Shown: positions 22,109-33,554 of the stretch, one piece after another
Numbering within the stretch: position 1 is the stretch's first letter
How the letters are laid out: every line of letters starts with the position of its first letter
Origin: Forficula auricularia
Lineage: Eukaryota > Arthropoda > Insecta > Dermaptera > Forficulidae
Direction: 5' to 3'
Length of the DNA: 64,000 nucleotides
Assembly (NCBI GenBank): GCA_024734495.1
Contig: JALMQS010000819.1
Span: 310,001-374,000, forward strand
Program-made: the position numbers and the translations under genes
The notes under the pieces: generated by a model
The model's input: only the letters and a program-made list of their open reading frames with translations
Databases searched by the model: none
Told to the model about the DNA's origin: nothing

Positions 22109-22391
22109 TAATAATATTTTATTCCAATTTCCTGGATAATCAAAATTTAAATCGGATCATTGGTAGAATAGATAGAAAAGGAAAACGCCGCCCTTTAAAG
22201 TAGCAATTTATTGGCCTAATATTCGCACTTAAGAAATAGATAGGCAGAAAAAAAGAAAAGCTTCTCCATTCATTCAAACCCTCCCTATCTGTTCTCTTTC
22301 CCCCACCTAAACTCTATAACTACACAAACCAAATGTTAAGCTCAAAGAAAATGAAATCAGAGAGAGGGTGATGTCAAGTATAAAGTAAGGA
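22109..22391. repeat. local direct duplication, copy 2
   Basis: Partner of 20488-20770. It lacks the 'aaccgatg' stretch of copy 1 and differs in the pyrimidine-rich middle. The best conserved part is the last 70 bases, ending in gggtgatgtcaagtataaag. No ORF survives in both copies, so coding function is unlikely. Confidence 0.85.
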
Positions 22392-22392
22392 T

Positions 22393-23045
22393 AAGGAACG
22401 AGAGGAGAAAAAGTTTTAACTATAAAAAGTTAAAGATATGTTAAATCGTAAAGTAAAGTTTCGGTGAACAAAGTTACCATTTAAATAGTGAAATTCAATA
22501 TTCGAAAAGGGGCAAGTGGTCGGGGGTGGGGCTGGATGTGAAATGAATGAATGTGATGAGAAAAGAGAAGAGTGTTTAAACCCATTTGGTCAGAATGAAT
22601 ATTCATTGGGTCTTAAATTTGAATATCATTTGTTTTATCAAACATTAATTTAGAAAAATTGACTTTCTTCATTCATTTTCCTTTCAGAGGATTCTCTTGC
22701 TTTTTTTTTACAATCTATCATTAATCTAATTTTAATTCGTATGCAGTTTGCGTATTTTATTTTTTCTTGAAATTTACATTTATCATTTAAGGGATAAAAA
22801 AAAAGTTGAAACAGGTGGAATTATTACTTTTTGAAATTAAAAATATTGCGAAATTAATTGAATTAAAAAAAAATAAATAAAAAATGATCTAACTGTTTTA
22901 ATTCGTGGAAAAAGTGAAAACTTTTTAAAGACTTCAAATATCAATAAAATGATTGCAAAAATATATTTTTTTTCAATAAATCGAAAGAATAGAATTAAGT
23001 ATCTTTTTTTGAAAATTAGATAAAAACATATAAATGGCTGAAACC
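22393..23045. other. non-coding
   Basis: A short GC-richer stretch at 22505-22560 (ggggcaagtggtcgggggtg) is unassigned. The rest is AT-rich without recognised elements. Confidence 0.35.
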
Positions 23046-23297
23046 AAAATATATTATTAAGAAAGATTCTAAATTTAAGGTCAAAATTTCAAAGATTTTA
23101 GTAGAAATAATTTTGTATTTCTTATCAAAGAGGATTCATTCCCTCAGGAGTTGAGCCTGAGAATCAACATGATTTCCGGGTAGTTGATCCTTGAGATAAA
23201 AAAAAACCCTCTGAGAAGCAATATAAAATTATTTCTACTAAAATCTTTGAAATTTTGACCTTAAATTTAGAATATTTCTTAATAATATAGTATTTTT
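23046..23297. mobile_element. foldback element with tRNA-like loop
   Basis: Arms of about 70 bp (left 23046-23118, right 23222-23297) are near-perfect inverses: AAATTTAAGGTCAAAATTTC against GAAATTTTGACCTTAAATTT. The loop matches the tRNA-like block at 6905-6985 (ggattcattccctcaggagt..., with a B-box decayed to GGCTCAACTCC on minus). Same design as 16357-16619, with unrelated arms. Confidence 0.7.
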
Positions 23298-24934
23298 TTT
23301 TTCAATTTTGAACTGAAATTTCTGAAACTAGAGAGCCAAGAATCTAATTAGTTTTCCGTATTGGAATAATAAATATTTTGATACTAGAACGAATTTTCTA
23401 CAATTTTTCACTCTTGACTTGTCCAAAAACACAGGCAGGCACACAGACGTGGGCAAAATTATTCCCACGTATGTTTTTTATGACTTCAGCCAATCTATGT
23501 AATTGTTTGTCTGCATTATGATACCCGCGAAAACAGAAGGTCCTACAAAGTTCGTTCATTGGTGTCAAAATGATTATATTTTCAAAACAAAAAAAACTGA
23601 TCAGATCTTGAACTTTCTAGCAGCGGATCTACTAAATCAGAAATATAAGAAATCCAATTTTTTTTTTAATATTAAACGGTTGTAGCTGATGACCTGAAAT
23701 TTGAAGAACAAGTGTGTATTAATAAAGTACACCTTACAAGTTCCAGATTTCTAGCTCTAACTGTTCGTTTAAAAAAATATGCCGAATCACTAAAATTTGC
23801 CAAATGCATACCGATTGCCCTCATATTTTCTACCAAATTATTTCTTAAAAATAAGATAATTGTGAATTTCATGGCTGATTGCTCAACCCAAAGGATTATT
23901 ATTTTTATTTAATAAAAATAATGTTGCATCTTTTTTTTGCTATATTCATCTTGTATATTTAATGTGTATATTTCATTTGCAACAAAATCAACGTCTAATA
24001 ATTCCATGTTTAAAAATAAAGTGAATATTTTCTTAATAGAAGCGAAATATGAGCAGCTCTTCTCTCATGTTATTTTAATATTAAATGAACCTTATATAAT
24101 ATATCTAGAGGGAATAAGGAAATAAGGAAAAAAATATCAGCAATTGAAGCTGTTTTTTGAAAAGCGTAACGCTTGCTAATGATCTATTGACGGAAAGAAT
24201 GTCGATACCTGGAAATGGAGGGGTCCATAAATAACACAACAACCGAGGCAGCATCACAATCCAACAAAATTGAGATAAACACGTTTATTTATAGCTAAAA
24301 TAGGTATATAGGCCTCGGGAAAAAAGAGGGGATGGTTAGGGTGAACACAAAGCTACCACCCCCGCCCAGGGGGAGGTGAACGAGTTTGCTTTCCAATGGG
24401 AAGATTTTGTTTGAATTCTGATACAATCAACAGGATTGTGTCGAATTAAGATTTAAATTGGATTTTTTCATCCCTTTCTTTTTGCAAATAAGTTCAATTT
24501 GTAGAGCTGTCATTTCGAAAGTATCCACGGAATTTTTTATATGAAATGGCCAGTGATATTTTTGGATATTATACCTTCACAAGTCTAATTGAATTGTTTA
24601 ATTTCTTAATTCAAATCGATCTGTTTAATTCTCTTTACACAATTACAATTAATTATAGATTTAGTTTTTCTTTTTGTCTGATAATAATAATGAATCCTGA
24701 ATCGAAAATATAATGAAATTATGGCAAGAGACATTTTTTTAGTGAAACTTTTTTAGCGACGTTTCTTTTTGAAATTTTTGTTACACTAAAGGGGAAATGA
24801 CTTAATGGAGGGGAAATAAGAATAGCCTAGAAAGATTTGTAAGAACGCCAGCAAGTATTTTTTAAAAAATGACAACAGCTGGATTAGTGGGGTGGTGGGT
24901 GATCAGAGGCGGAAGAGGGGGTCTTGGGGATGGG
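23298..24934. other. non-coding, dispersed-repeat remnants
   Basis: 23330-23890 carries scattered wording of the dispersed repeat found near 0.5, 26.1 and 50.1 kb (gaacgaattttctac; gtgtattaataaagtacacc). Small frames here are not conserved between copies. 24180-24400 is less AT-rich and looks unique. 24890-24930 begins a G-rich run. Confidence 0.4.
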
Positions 24935-26055
24935 AAGTTGGTCGGTGGGGTTAAGAGTAGCCCGAGGTGGGGGAGGGGGGACTAGCAAGATGTTCGTCGA
25001 TGTTTATAATAATACCTAGACTATAATAAATTTATGAAATATTAATTATTCAGATAAAAAATAAGTTTTTCAATAGTTTATTAGCTTATTATATAAAATT
25101 ATTAGTAAGTTGACTCGAACCTTACCTGGCTGCGATAGTTCACCTCAGTAAATGGAAAATTGGAGGAGAGCATAACGAGACGTGAAATAATTGTCAATTT
25201 TTCCTTTAACTATTTCCTGATTTCATTTAAATGGTTACTGTCATAGGAAAGAGTCCTGAATAAGTTATCATATAAAGAAAAGAACAATTTTTGTTAAAAA
25301 AAGAAATAATAATAATTTATTTTACATGAAAAGTTGTAAAAAATAATAAAAAAAAAATAGTAAAATTTGAATAAATTCTATCAAGTTCAAAGTTGGGGTG
25401 GAAAAATGATTGTTAAAAAAAATAATTTAAAAGTTGTAAAAAATAATAAAAAAAAAAAAATAGGAAAATTGGAATAAATTCTATCAAGTTGAAGATAGGT
25501 GTGGAAAAATTATTGGTAAAAAAAAATTGTTTATTTTGACTTGAAATGTAGTAAAAAATAATAAAAAAAAATAGTAAAATTTGAATAAATTCTAGCAAGA
25601 TCAAAATAGGGGTGGAAAAATGTTTGATAAAAAAATAATTTATTTTGACTAGAAATGTTGTAAAAAATAATTAAAAAATAGTAAAATTTGAAGAAATAGG
25701 GGTGGAAAAATTTTTGATTAAAAAAATATAATTTATTTTGAAAAGGCTAAATATTAGCCCTAAAGAATGAATAGGGGTTGATTTGTAATGAATTGAGGGT
25801 AACAATTTGAATAACTTCTGGAATGGTCTCGATGTTGCCTCCAAGAGAGGTCAACATGGAATGACCCGCCTGGCCAACTCGCTTCACCTATATAGATAGG
25901 GACAAGAGGAGGAATGGAGGGGGAAAACTTTTTATCCAACATTCTCACCAAACGGTTTGAGCTTGAAATATGAAACTTGGTACAAAAGTGAACTGTATTA
26001 GAACCAACTTATGTACCAAATTTCAGCTCATTAGCTATAACGGTTCATAAAACAA
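24935..26055 (+). mobile_element. repeat element with internal minisatellite, copy 1
   Basis: Homologous to 47325-48605 throughout: 'gtcggtggggttaagagtagcc' at the start; 'taccttacctgg...gatagttcacctca'; the tandem array; then ATGGTCTCGATGTTGCCTCC and 'aacttggtacaaaagtgaac'. Non-coding in both copies. Central tandem repeats in a non-coding element are seen in Helitron-derived families, but no Helitron ends were recognised, so the class is left open. The G-rich start (24895-24990) is absent from copy 2. Confidence 0.7.
25333..25745. repeat. ~107 bp tandem array, about four units
   Basis: Units start with GTTGTAAAAAATAAT or a close variant at about 25333, 25432, 25546 and 25658. Each contains AATTCTATCAAGTTCAAA-like wording and 'ggtggaaaaatgattggtaa'. 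The last unit is shortened. The other copy of the element has about six. Confidence 0.85.
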
Positions 26056-27904
26056 TGATGATTGATTTATCCCTAAAGTTTTGAAGCTAGAAAGTACAAA
26101 CTCCAACAGCTATTTGTTTTGACATAATTTGAATTTCGGCAGTAGAACTAACTTTCTACGACCTTCAATATTTTTATTTTATTATTATATATATATTTTT
26201 TTATTTAATATATGTTTTAATGAAATCCGGACAATAAGGCAAAAATCATGCTTAAAAATCATTTTTCTCTACATTCTAGATTTCTTATGGAGAATGAGAA
26301 TCTGTGTGGATTTCAATAAACATAAAAAAATCAATTACAAAGTTTGGTAGAAGTTTGTTCTGGTGTCAAAATCTATGTGTTTTTAAAATAAAGAACTGCT
26401 AAGATTTTGGACATTCTAGATTCAGTGTCTTTGGTTGTACAAAATAAGCTGAAATTCGTCACCCAAGTTTGTATTAATAAAGCCAATGCTCTGTACCTTT
26501 TTAATTCGAGCCGTCGAGAAAAATTTCCCAAGCCACCAAGTTTATTTCTTTGTCCAATAACTATGTAAAAATGACCTAATTCGATTCAAAATGTATTAAT
26601 TAAGATAAGCTAGATAGAATGCTGAAATTTGGCACAGAAGTACAACCTATTAATAACAAATTTTTGTGGCAATTACTACTTGTTAACTTTTTTCTCCGAT
26701 ATTTGGGCTATTTTCTCACTTACTTAATTATATTTATAAATCACAAAGCCCGCCTTTGGCGAGCCTCTTGTTATTCCTGAACGCACTGCTTTCAACTTTT
26801 CTTAGCAAGTATTTAAATTTCGAAAGTAGCTTTCAAGCTCCTGAACATAATACTAGGGCACATGGTAGAGAATCGAAGCCATTTTACTTTACCATACAGG
26901 ATATGGTCAAATGGTCATGTATTATAATCGTGCATGAATGAAATAGTGCTATTGTTTTTTTATTCGTTTTTTCGAAATATCTAAAAAACGGCTGAAACTA
27001 CATATTTTGTTTAAAAAAATTGAGCGAAACCATGGCGTTTTGTTCTACAAATAATACAAATAATAAAGAGTGAGCACCAAAAAAATTAACATTTATACAA
27101 ATATACTTGCACACTCCATGATAGAAAAATATTTTTTATTTTGGACCACACGAAAAATTCGACCCTTACCGTAATAATCATTAAATTAAAATTTTAATAA
27201 TTTTTGATTTTGGGGAAAAAGAATCCATAAAACTTTTTCTTTTTAATGATATTTATCTTAATAATATTTAGTTTACAAGCTACACTGCTCTGACAGACGG
27301 ACATAGAGTGCAATTAAAAAATCTTAAGCAAGTATTTGTTGAGACTGGTTATTAAATAAATTATTTATATTTAATTGATAACATGTTTCTAGAACCCGTT
27401 ATATTTTTTCAGGGCTTTACATAAAATTATATTTGCTAATCATTAACAAACAGACATTTTGTCAAAAAATTATTATCTCTTAAAATATGATTTTTTGATG
27501 TTCACTATATATAATATTTTTTGTAGGCTTATCGTCGTTGCGTTTAATTTTTTATTATTAAAATAAAAATATGAGAAGCTAACAAAAATGGTGTACATCC
27601 TTAGATATATCAAATAATTTAGATATAATCAAATTTCTATTAAATCAAAATAAAAAAAAAAGCTTGGAATTATTATAGATCTATGATATAGTAATGGAAA
27701 TTTACCGAGGGGTGAACCGCAATTAGAATTAGGTGTACACGTCTTTGAAATTATATGGAATTATTTTGGAATAGGTTAGATAATGCCCCTTCATCTATTG
27801 TCTTCTACTTGGAAATGAAAGTGAAATTGGAATTAGGTGTACACCATATTAGGTCGCAGTTCAGCCCTCCAGAATTTACTATCTCTTTTTGATAACATTT
27901 AAGG
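26056..27904. other. non-coding, mosaic of dispersed repeats
   Basis: 26120-26510 matches the dispersed repeat of 0.5-1.05 kb. At 26747 GCCCGCCTTTGGCGAGCC echoes the hairpin at 19510. 26885-27050 is the inverse of 55535-55650 (ccatggcgttttgttctac / atgccatggtttcgctcaat), while 27430-27530 matches 55466-55530 in direct orientation, so parts of one repeat are rearranged here. 27730-27860 is a small inverted repeat on 'attaggtgtacac'. Confidence 0.5.
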
Positions 27905-28248
27905 AGATAGGTGTTGGTTCCATTTGAAACATTTTAATAAAATAATATAAAATTGCGTAAGATGCGAGGTAGGTTTCACAAAAAATAAATCAAACAAAAA
28001 TGAGTAGATAATAAGTAAAAATATTTTTTACTTATTATCTATTAAAATGTTTCACCTAGAACCGACACCAAATTCTTTAAAGATTACAAAAATGAGTTTT
28101 GAATTCGATATATTTCGGATGTCAGCCCATCTTCAGGAGTCAGAGAAAACGTTTTCTGCTGACACCCGAAATATATCGAATTCAAAACTCATTTTTATTT
28201 TATTTCTTTTTTTGTGAAACCTACCTCGCATCTTACGCAATTTTTATT
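27905..28248. mobile_element. foldback element with central hammerhead-like motif
   Basis: Arms: 'attgcgtaagatgcgaggta' plus 'ggtttcacaaaa' on the left (27953-27990), the exact inverse at 28207-28243. An inner palindrome on GAATTCGATATATTTCGG (28101) and CCGAAATATATCGAATTC (28160) brackets the motif. The start ('ggtgttggtt...gaaacat') is the family terminus seen at 1.3, 12.9 and 42.8 kb. Non-coding. Confidence 0.75.
28101..28144 (-). ncRNA. hammerhead-ribozyme-like motif
   Basis: On the minus strand: CTC-CTGAAGA-t-GGG(ctgaca)TCC-GAAA-TATATC-GAATTC. CTGAAGA and GAAA are exact. Stem II is GGG/TCC with one wobble pair. The cleavage triplet would be AUC. Stem I is weak (about two pairs). The opposite arm (28146-28170) has GAAATATATC again but no CTGANGA. 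Confidence 0.4.
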
Positions 28249-28439
28249 ATTATATCTCTTTTTGGTTCGAATCAACAGATTCTATTTTTTTTTGTTTTAC
28301 TTTTTCACTAGTACTTATTTAAAATTCTGCCAACATATTCTCTTCTCTCGAATCACAAATAATTTTCTGCAAATATCTGTTTGATTAATCATATTCTTCT
28401 TCTCTTTAGTCAGTCATGCCAAAATTTGAAAATTATTAA

Positions 28440-28948
28440 GATCTTGGCAAAGAAACGGCCGCGTGCCACCTCTCCTTTTCTCTGACATGTTCATTTTGCA
28501 AAGGGCAAAAAGGGTTGTTCAGCACCATCAGCGGGGGGGTTGTAGAAAAGAAGGAAGAGGTTTGATTAAAAACACGACGTTGTTCATTAAGCCTCTCCCG
28601 AAGCACACCAACAACGACAACGGCGACATTTCTCGCGAAATAATCGTCGTTTGCGTGTTTTCGATTAGACACGGACTCCCACATATACAGACAGCACCAG
28701 CACCCCCGAAGACATCGAAGGGTGTAAAAAAGTTGGGGGGAGATGAAAACTTCACTCGTTTCTCTCTCTCTCTCTTCGTTTGCTCGTTGCAAATCCTACA
28801 CACACTGATAAATGTCAGGTGCCCGGGCGCACAATGGATTCGGAGGGATTGCGACAGTGTCACGTAGTACCTACCGCCCTTTCTCACTCACACACCCCTT
28901 TTCCTTTACCGCTTTTTTTAGGGAAAAAATCCTCGTTTCGCTTGTCGT
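28440..28948. other. GC-richer unique block, possible promoter or 5' UTR
   Basis: About 45-50% GC by eye against roughly 30% around it, with CpG-containing words (acggccgcgtgcc, cgacaacggcgacatttctcg, cccgggcgcac) and a CT microsatellite at 28759-28773. Overlapping frames of 107-134 codons on both strands are what such composition produces; none has a recognisable domain. An arthropod promoter or first exon is a reasonable guess without direct proof. Confidence 0.35.
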
Positions 28949-29125
28949 ATCTGAACAAACCCTCTTGCACTCCGCTTACGTTTCGCGCTTCATTAATCAT
29001 ATACCTGAGACAGATTTTCATAGCTGCATACGTTCAGGGATTAATTGGAGCTCTTGAATCCTACATATTTTACTGTCTTCGAGTAATTCCAAGACTTACT
29101 TGACTAGCAAATATTGAACTCCAAA
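28949..29125. repeat. local direct duplication, copy 1
   Basis: Matches 29262-29440, 313 bases downstream, in the same orientation: 'tctgaacaa', TACGTTTCGCGCTTCATTAA against tacgtttcatgcttaattaa, then 'gggattaattgga' and 'tcctacatatttta'. Roughly 75-80% identical. It lies at the edge of the GC-richer block. Confidence 0.8.
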
Positions 29126-29261
29126 ACTAGAGATATCAACTAATTCTAATTTGATAATAATAATTTAACAGCGTTTTACTATTTTGAAACCTGTCACATA
29201 ACTGATTTTCTGTATATAGAAATAATGAAAGTAGATTTTTTGAAAAAAACCTTGTTTGGAT

Positions 29262-29440
29262 TTCTGAACAACCACTTTCACCACAGCGTACGTTTCATGC
29301 TTAATTAATCATATACCTACATGCGACAGAGTTTCATTGCTGCATATGTTGAGGGATTAATTGGAAGCCTTGAGTCCTACATATTTTAATGCCTTTGGGA
29401 AAACCAAGGTTTACTAGAACCATTTGTCTCGCAAATTGTC
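29262..29440. repeat. local direct duplication, copy 2
   Basis: Partner of 28949-29125. Read in one frame, both copies encode a similar short stretch (FIAAYV.GLIG.LESYIF), but copy 2 has stops on both sides and neither is in a longer open frame. A non-coding duplication is the simpler reading. Confidence 0.75.
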
Positions 29441-31386
29441 AACTTCCAAATATTAGTCTAAGCTTAATGCAACACTTTGATGGCTTAATCTTTGAGGTTA
29501 TTTTTACATAAATCTACTTTGACCATCAGAATTTAACAGCGATGTAGTCTTATACGAATATTTCTAGTCTTATTTCTAGTTTTATACATAGTTTTTTGAA
29601 GTGAAACTTCTTTAGCCTTAATATAGAATGAAAATGGATGTCTAAATGTATAATCTATAATGATTCGCACTATTGTCCACAGCTCTACAAATTGAAAGTT
29701 TCTATTTCTATAAGTAGTCATATAGTCAGAAGAATGGCCATGGTATACAAATTGAAATTCTAATTTATAATCATATAAAAACAGATAAGAGCTAACTCTC
29801 GGATCTTAAAAAGATGAATGAATAATAAATATATTTAGTGTGTCCAAATCAAAGGTGTACAACTTGTTGAACCAAGTAGTGAAAAATTAAAGTGGTAGGC
29901 CTGGGGGAAAATAAAACTAAGAAGAAGTATCTAGAACTTATCAGGTTAAACGCGCAATTTAGATTACATTTTTTGTTCAGTAGTTCGTTCCTAAATTAAC
30001 TGCTAAGTGGTGTGCCTGTGCATTCCTGGAATTAATGAAATAATAAAATGACTTAATTTGGATCCGTTCTCATCTACATAAATTAGATCTTTGCCATTTT
30101 TTTTTAAATTATATTTTTCTAATTTTAAACTCTCTGTCCCCCTCTTGAAAGAAAAAGGAAAAATACCATGATCGTTCTGCTGTTTGGTATTCCTAGATTT
30201 ATGACTTTCTCTTCTACTCTTGACATTTCTCTGACTTTTCCTCTTTAACTCTTGAAATATATATCGCCAATTCTTTCCATCTTTCTTTTTTCCTTCAATT
30301 TGTTAAATTAGGCGAGAAAATATCTTAAAAATTCTGAAAGGTCGATATTGATGATATAGAACAAATTGAGGTGTTCCCTTTTCCAAGGAATTGAATAAAC
30401 TATAGGGCTAACAATTTATTTATTAAAATCAAGTTTTTGTGGTCTCAACCAATAATTTTGTAAAGCTATATTATTATGAAATCATAGAGTATAATAAATT
30501 ATTTTTATTTTTAAATGGATGATATGAAAAAATACCCATGGAATGCATAAAAGTTAAAGTAAAATAATAATAAATTCTTTTTCGATTATCAAAATATAGC
30601 TCAATCAATGTTTCTAAACTTATATTTTCATCATGGCTGAATTTAATAATAATAAGTTAATCAATATACCATATGTCTATATGTCTTTATTATGTTAGTT
30701 ATTTTCAAAAATTATAATTGCTAAAAACATTAGTCTTGATGACTAAAATTTATTATTACCTGATAGAGATTTTCTTTAGGAGACGGACTGGTATAAATAT
30801 GCAATTGTTGAGGATGTATTTGCTGGGATGGCTTAATTAATAATTTAAAACTCCTGTGACGAATTTAATTAAAAAAAAAAAAAAAAATATTAATAATATG
30901 TAAATATATTAATGACGTTTCGAACTATGTTTTTTAAAAGGAAAAAAAAAAAAAAAAAGAACTTTGTATATATTTTGTAAAAATTTTGGGACTGATAATG
31001 ACCATATTTATAAATTTGTAAATAATTGTAATATAAATTTAAAAAAAAAAACCCAACAACTATACCGATATGCGCAACGATATTCTGCGCATCCAATGAT
31101 TGGTGGGGACATGTTATACATTCATTCATTTATATATATCTCATTAACATATTGATCATCAATTGCTTTTTACTTTATTTTCTATTCGAGATGAAAAAAA
31201 TTTTTATAATGTTTTTGGCATTGTCAAAGGAGACAGAAAGTAATTATGTTTTGAACTACTTTCATTGACTTTTTGTTGTAAGTAGATTTATGATTATTAT
31301 TTTTGTTTTGTGTATATTGTTTTTATATTATGAATGACTTGTGAAAATCCCAATACTAATTAATGTTCGTCTTCCCCTCAATTATA
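29441..31386. other. non-coding
   Basis: AT-rich with A/T homopolymers. At 30912-30925 the minus-strand wording TTCGAAACGTC is the 3' half of a hammerhead-like motif. With the complete motif at 31387 it could mark the two inverted ends of one element spanning about 530 bp. No RT or GIY-YIG coding was found between them. Confidence 0.4.
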
Positions 31387-31432
31387 TAGACCCTGAAGAA
31401 GGAGAGGATAAATCTCCGAAACGTCGGTTTAA
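31387..31432 (+). ncRNA. hammerhead-ribozyme-like motif (best plus-strand candidate)
   Basis: TAGACC-CTGAAGA-a-GGAGA(ggataaa)TCTCC-GAAA-CGTC-GGTTTA. Stem I pairs six positions (31387-31392 with 31426-31431, one G-U). Stem II pairs five (31401-31405 with 31413-31417). Both catalytic blocks are exact. The nucleotides after GAA are ACGU-C: A15.1-U16.1 and C15.2-G16.2 would leave no loop, so stem III could only form between two molecules, as proposed for the minimal hammerheads of Penelope-like elements. The cleavage triplet is GUC. One extra A lies between core and stem II. Confidence 0.55.
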
Positions 31433-33503
31433 CAAATAAATGTAAAATAATAAAACCTCTATAGTCTTATTTTTTTACAACCACCGTGGACTGCTTTCAT
31501 CAACATCCAATTGTTTATTATTACCTCTTAAATTATAAAAATTTAGTCTAATTCTTGTGCAGGGATACGCCACAATTAAGATAAAATATTTTTTTTTTAT
31601 TTTATACCTCTCGAAAAATTCGAAAAATTCGACCCTCCCTAAACCATTTGATTAGATTATTTTATTAGATTATTTTAGGAGAAAATGACTACACATAGCT
31701 TGAAAAAATCAAGTTTGGATCTTATTAAGTTTACGAGCTGAATGGATGGTTAGACATATAAATAGATAGACATTGTAATAACCTTAAAAGAGTCTCGTTT
31801 TAATTTTGAATGTTACTATGAAAAGGAGGAATTCAAATTTCGTAAACTTTTTTGTTGTTATAGTTTGTCATCTAATTCAAAATTTAAAAAATAGACTTAA
31901 AACAAAGCCTTTTATTGCACTATAGACTATAGGACTATACAGTAGGGGCATTAATGTCTGACAGATAAAAAGCAATTATTTCTTCATGACCACGGATCAG
32001 TTTATTTTGTCAGAACGTATACACTTCTGTTATATAGTAATTGAATTATATGTGTACTTTAGTGAAAATAATAGCATGAGCCACTTTTTATAGTGGTTTA
32101 AATTTTAACCGTATATGAGACTTAAGTTCGAGGACCTAACTTAGCAGGCGCGAGAGGTACACTCGCGGCAAATCCGATCCAAATTTTAAAAATATAATAC
32201 TATAAAAACATTATTTAAGCAAGTAATTGCAGTTAAATTTATATTTTTAAAGAGAGCTTTTGATCTGGGTCATATTATCCATTAGCTACTTTAGGAATTG
32301 TGCTAAGGACCTACATCATATTTAAGGCCTATGACAACCCGACATGGTATTGGAATTACTAATGGGAGTAGATTAGTGCCTACCATAGATCTAATGCGGT
32401 ATAACTGTGAAAAATTCGCAGATTCGAGAAAAACACTTTGATGAAAAGATCGTAGAAAAAAATTATAAAAATTAATTTAGTGAATAATAGCTATTAACAG
32501 AGAATACTGTGTAGAGTACACCTGTAAGTGCTTGCTTATTTTATAGAATGATGTTCTGCCTTAAAATACTTTTTCTGCTCTCTTTACTAATATTCTGCTA
32601 CTTTTCGTACTACCGTGCTACCAAAACATTTATTGCTATGTTAAATTAATCTCTAAATCGAATAATCAGTTTCAATTCTAAAGAGATATTTAGTTTGGAT
32701 TCCTGTCATTCCACATCGCGTTTACCTCTGGTTTCATATGAGCTTAATATGTTCTAAAATATACTAGAAGCCGTATTTAATTAAGGATTAATTGACACAG
32801 AAATTCCACCTAATTTATTGAAAATTAACCTGAATCTTTCATTATTGTCATATAACCCTTTCTCGTGTGTATTTCCAAGCTGTTTAATTTGCAGTTAAAG
32901 TATACCTATTTATATGATAATTATTATTGTTTAACACCAATTAATTTAATTTGCCGAATTCTAAAGCGAATAATCAAAACAATTTTGAAAATTCTAAATT
33001 TGAACTCAGAAATGATTAGTTGAGGAATTTTCAAGTTGAAATTTTAATCAAATATACTGTAGTTAAAGTTGATAAAAATTCCTCGTTACTCTGTACTCAA
33101 ATCAATTAATGTATGGAAGTGCTTCCTCTTGAATTAATTTTCTATTATCCACACACACACTGCTTAATATTAATTATTTTCAATTAAAAAATAATTTTAA
33201 TTAAGATGAAATTACTGAGAGACAAAATGAGTGTTATTAAGGGTTTATATTTTATTGAAGTGATATTTCTTTTGGCGGAGTAAAAGTTCAAGTCGAAATG
33301 AAATGTTGATGTCATGATATTGGTTCTACTTCAAAAAATAAATAATTTTATACTTATTAGCGCACGTGATTTTTTCACTTACTGAGAATATATACCAATA
33401 CAATATGTATATATTTTTAATATTATAAATTAAAGGGTTTATTCAGTCACATAAAATAAATAAATAGAATAATTTTAGACACTTAACATTATTTATTAGA
33501 TAG
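31433..33503. other. 2 kb non-coding
   Basis: Begins with 'aataaatgtaaaataataaaacc', a likely element terminus behind the motif. No gene or exon recognised. 32120-32165 is slightly less AT-rich (cttagcaggcgcgagaggta) and unassigned. Confidence 0.35.
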
Positions 33504-33554
33504 ATTTACTAAACAGTTTCGTTCACCCCTGGTAGACCATCTTCAGTAGTAAAT
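33504..33554 (-). ncRNA. hammerhead-ribozyme-like motif (best stem I)
   Basis: On the minus strand: ATTTACTA-CTGAAGA-t-GGTC(11 nt)GAAC-GAAA-CTGTT-TAGTAAAT. Stem I is a perfect 8 bp helix. CTGAAGA and GAAA are exact. Stem III is A-U and C-G closed by a single U. The cleavage triplet is GUU, an allowed NUH. Stem II has four positions with one mismatch, the weakest part, and the family's extra nucleotide precedes it. Not inside a large foldback, unlike most others. Confidence 0.5.

Noticed and set aside
28436..29103. Five overlapping frames of 81-134 codons on both strands
   Set aside because: Mutually overlapping, no known domain, and produced by the GC-richer composition. The block is more plausibly regulatory or untranslated.
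31130..31386. Penelope-type RT/GIY-YIG coding between the motifs at 30.9 and 31.4 kb
   Set aside because: No YxDD-like or GIY-YIG motif in any frame; the stretch is AT-rich and full of stops.
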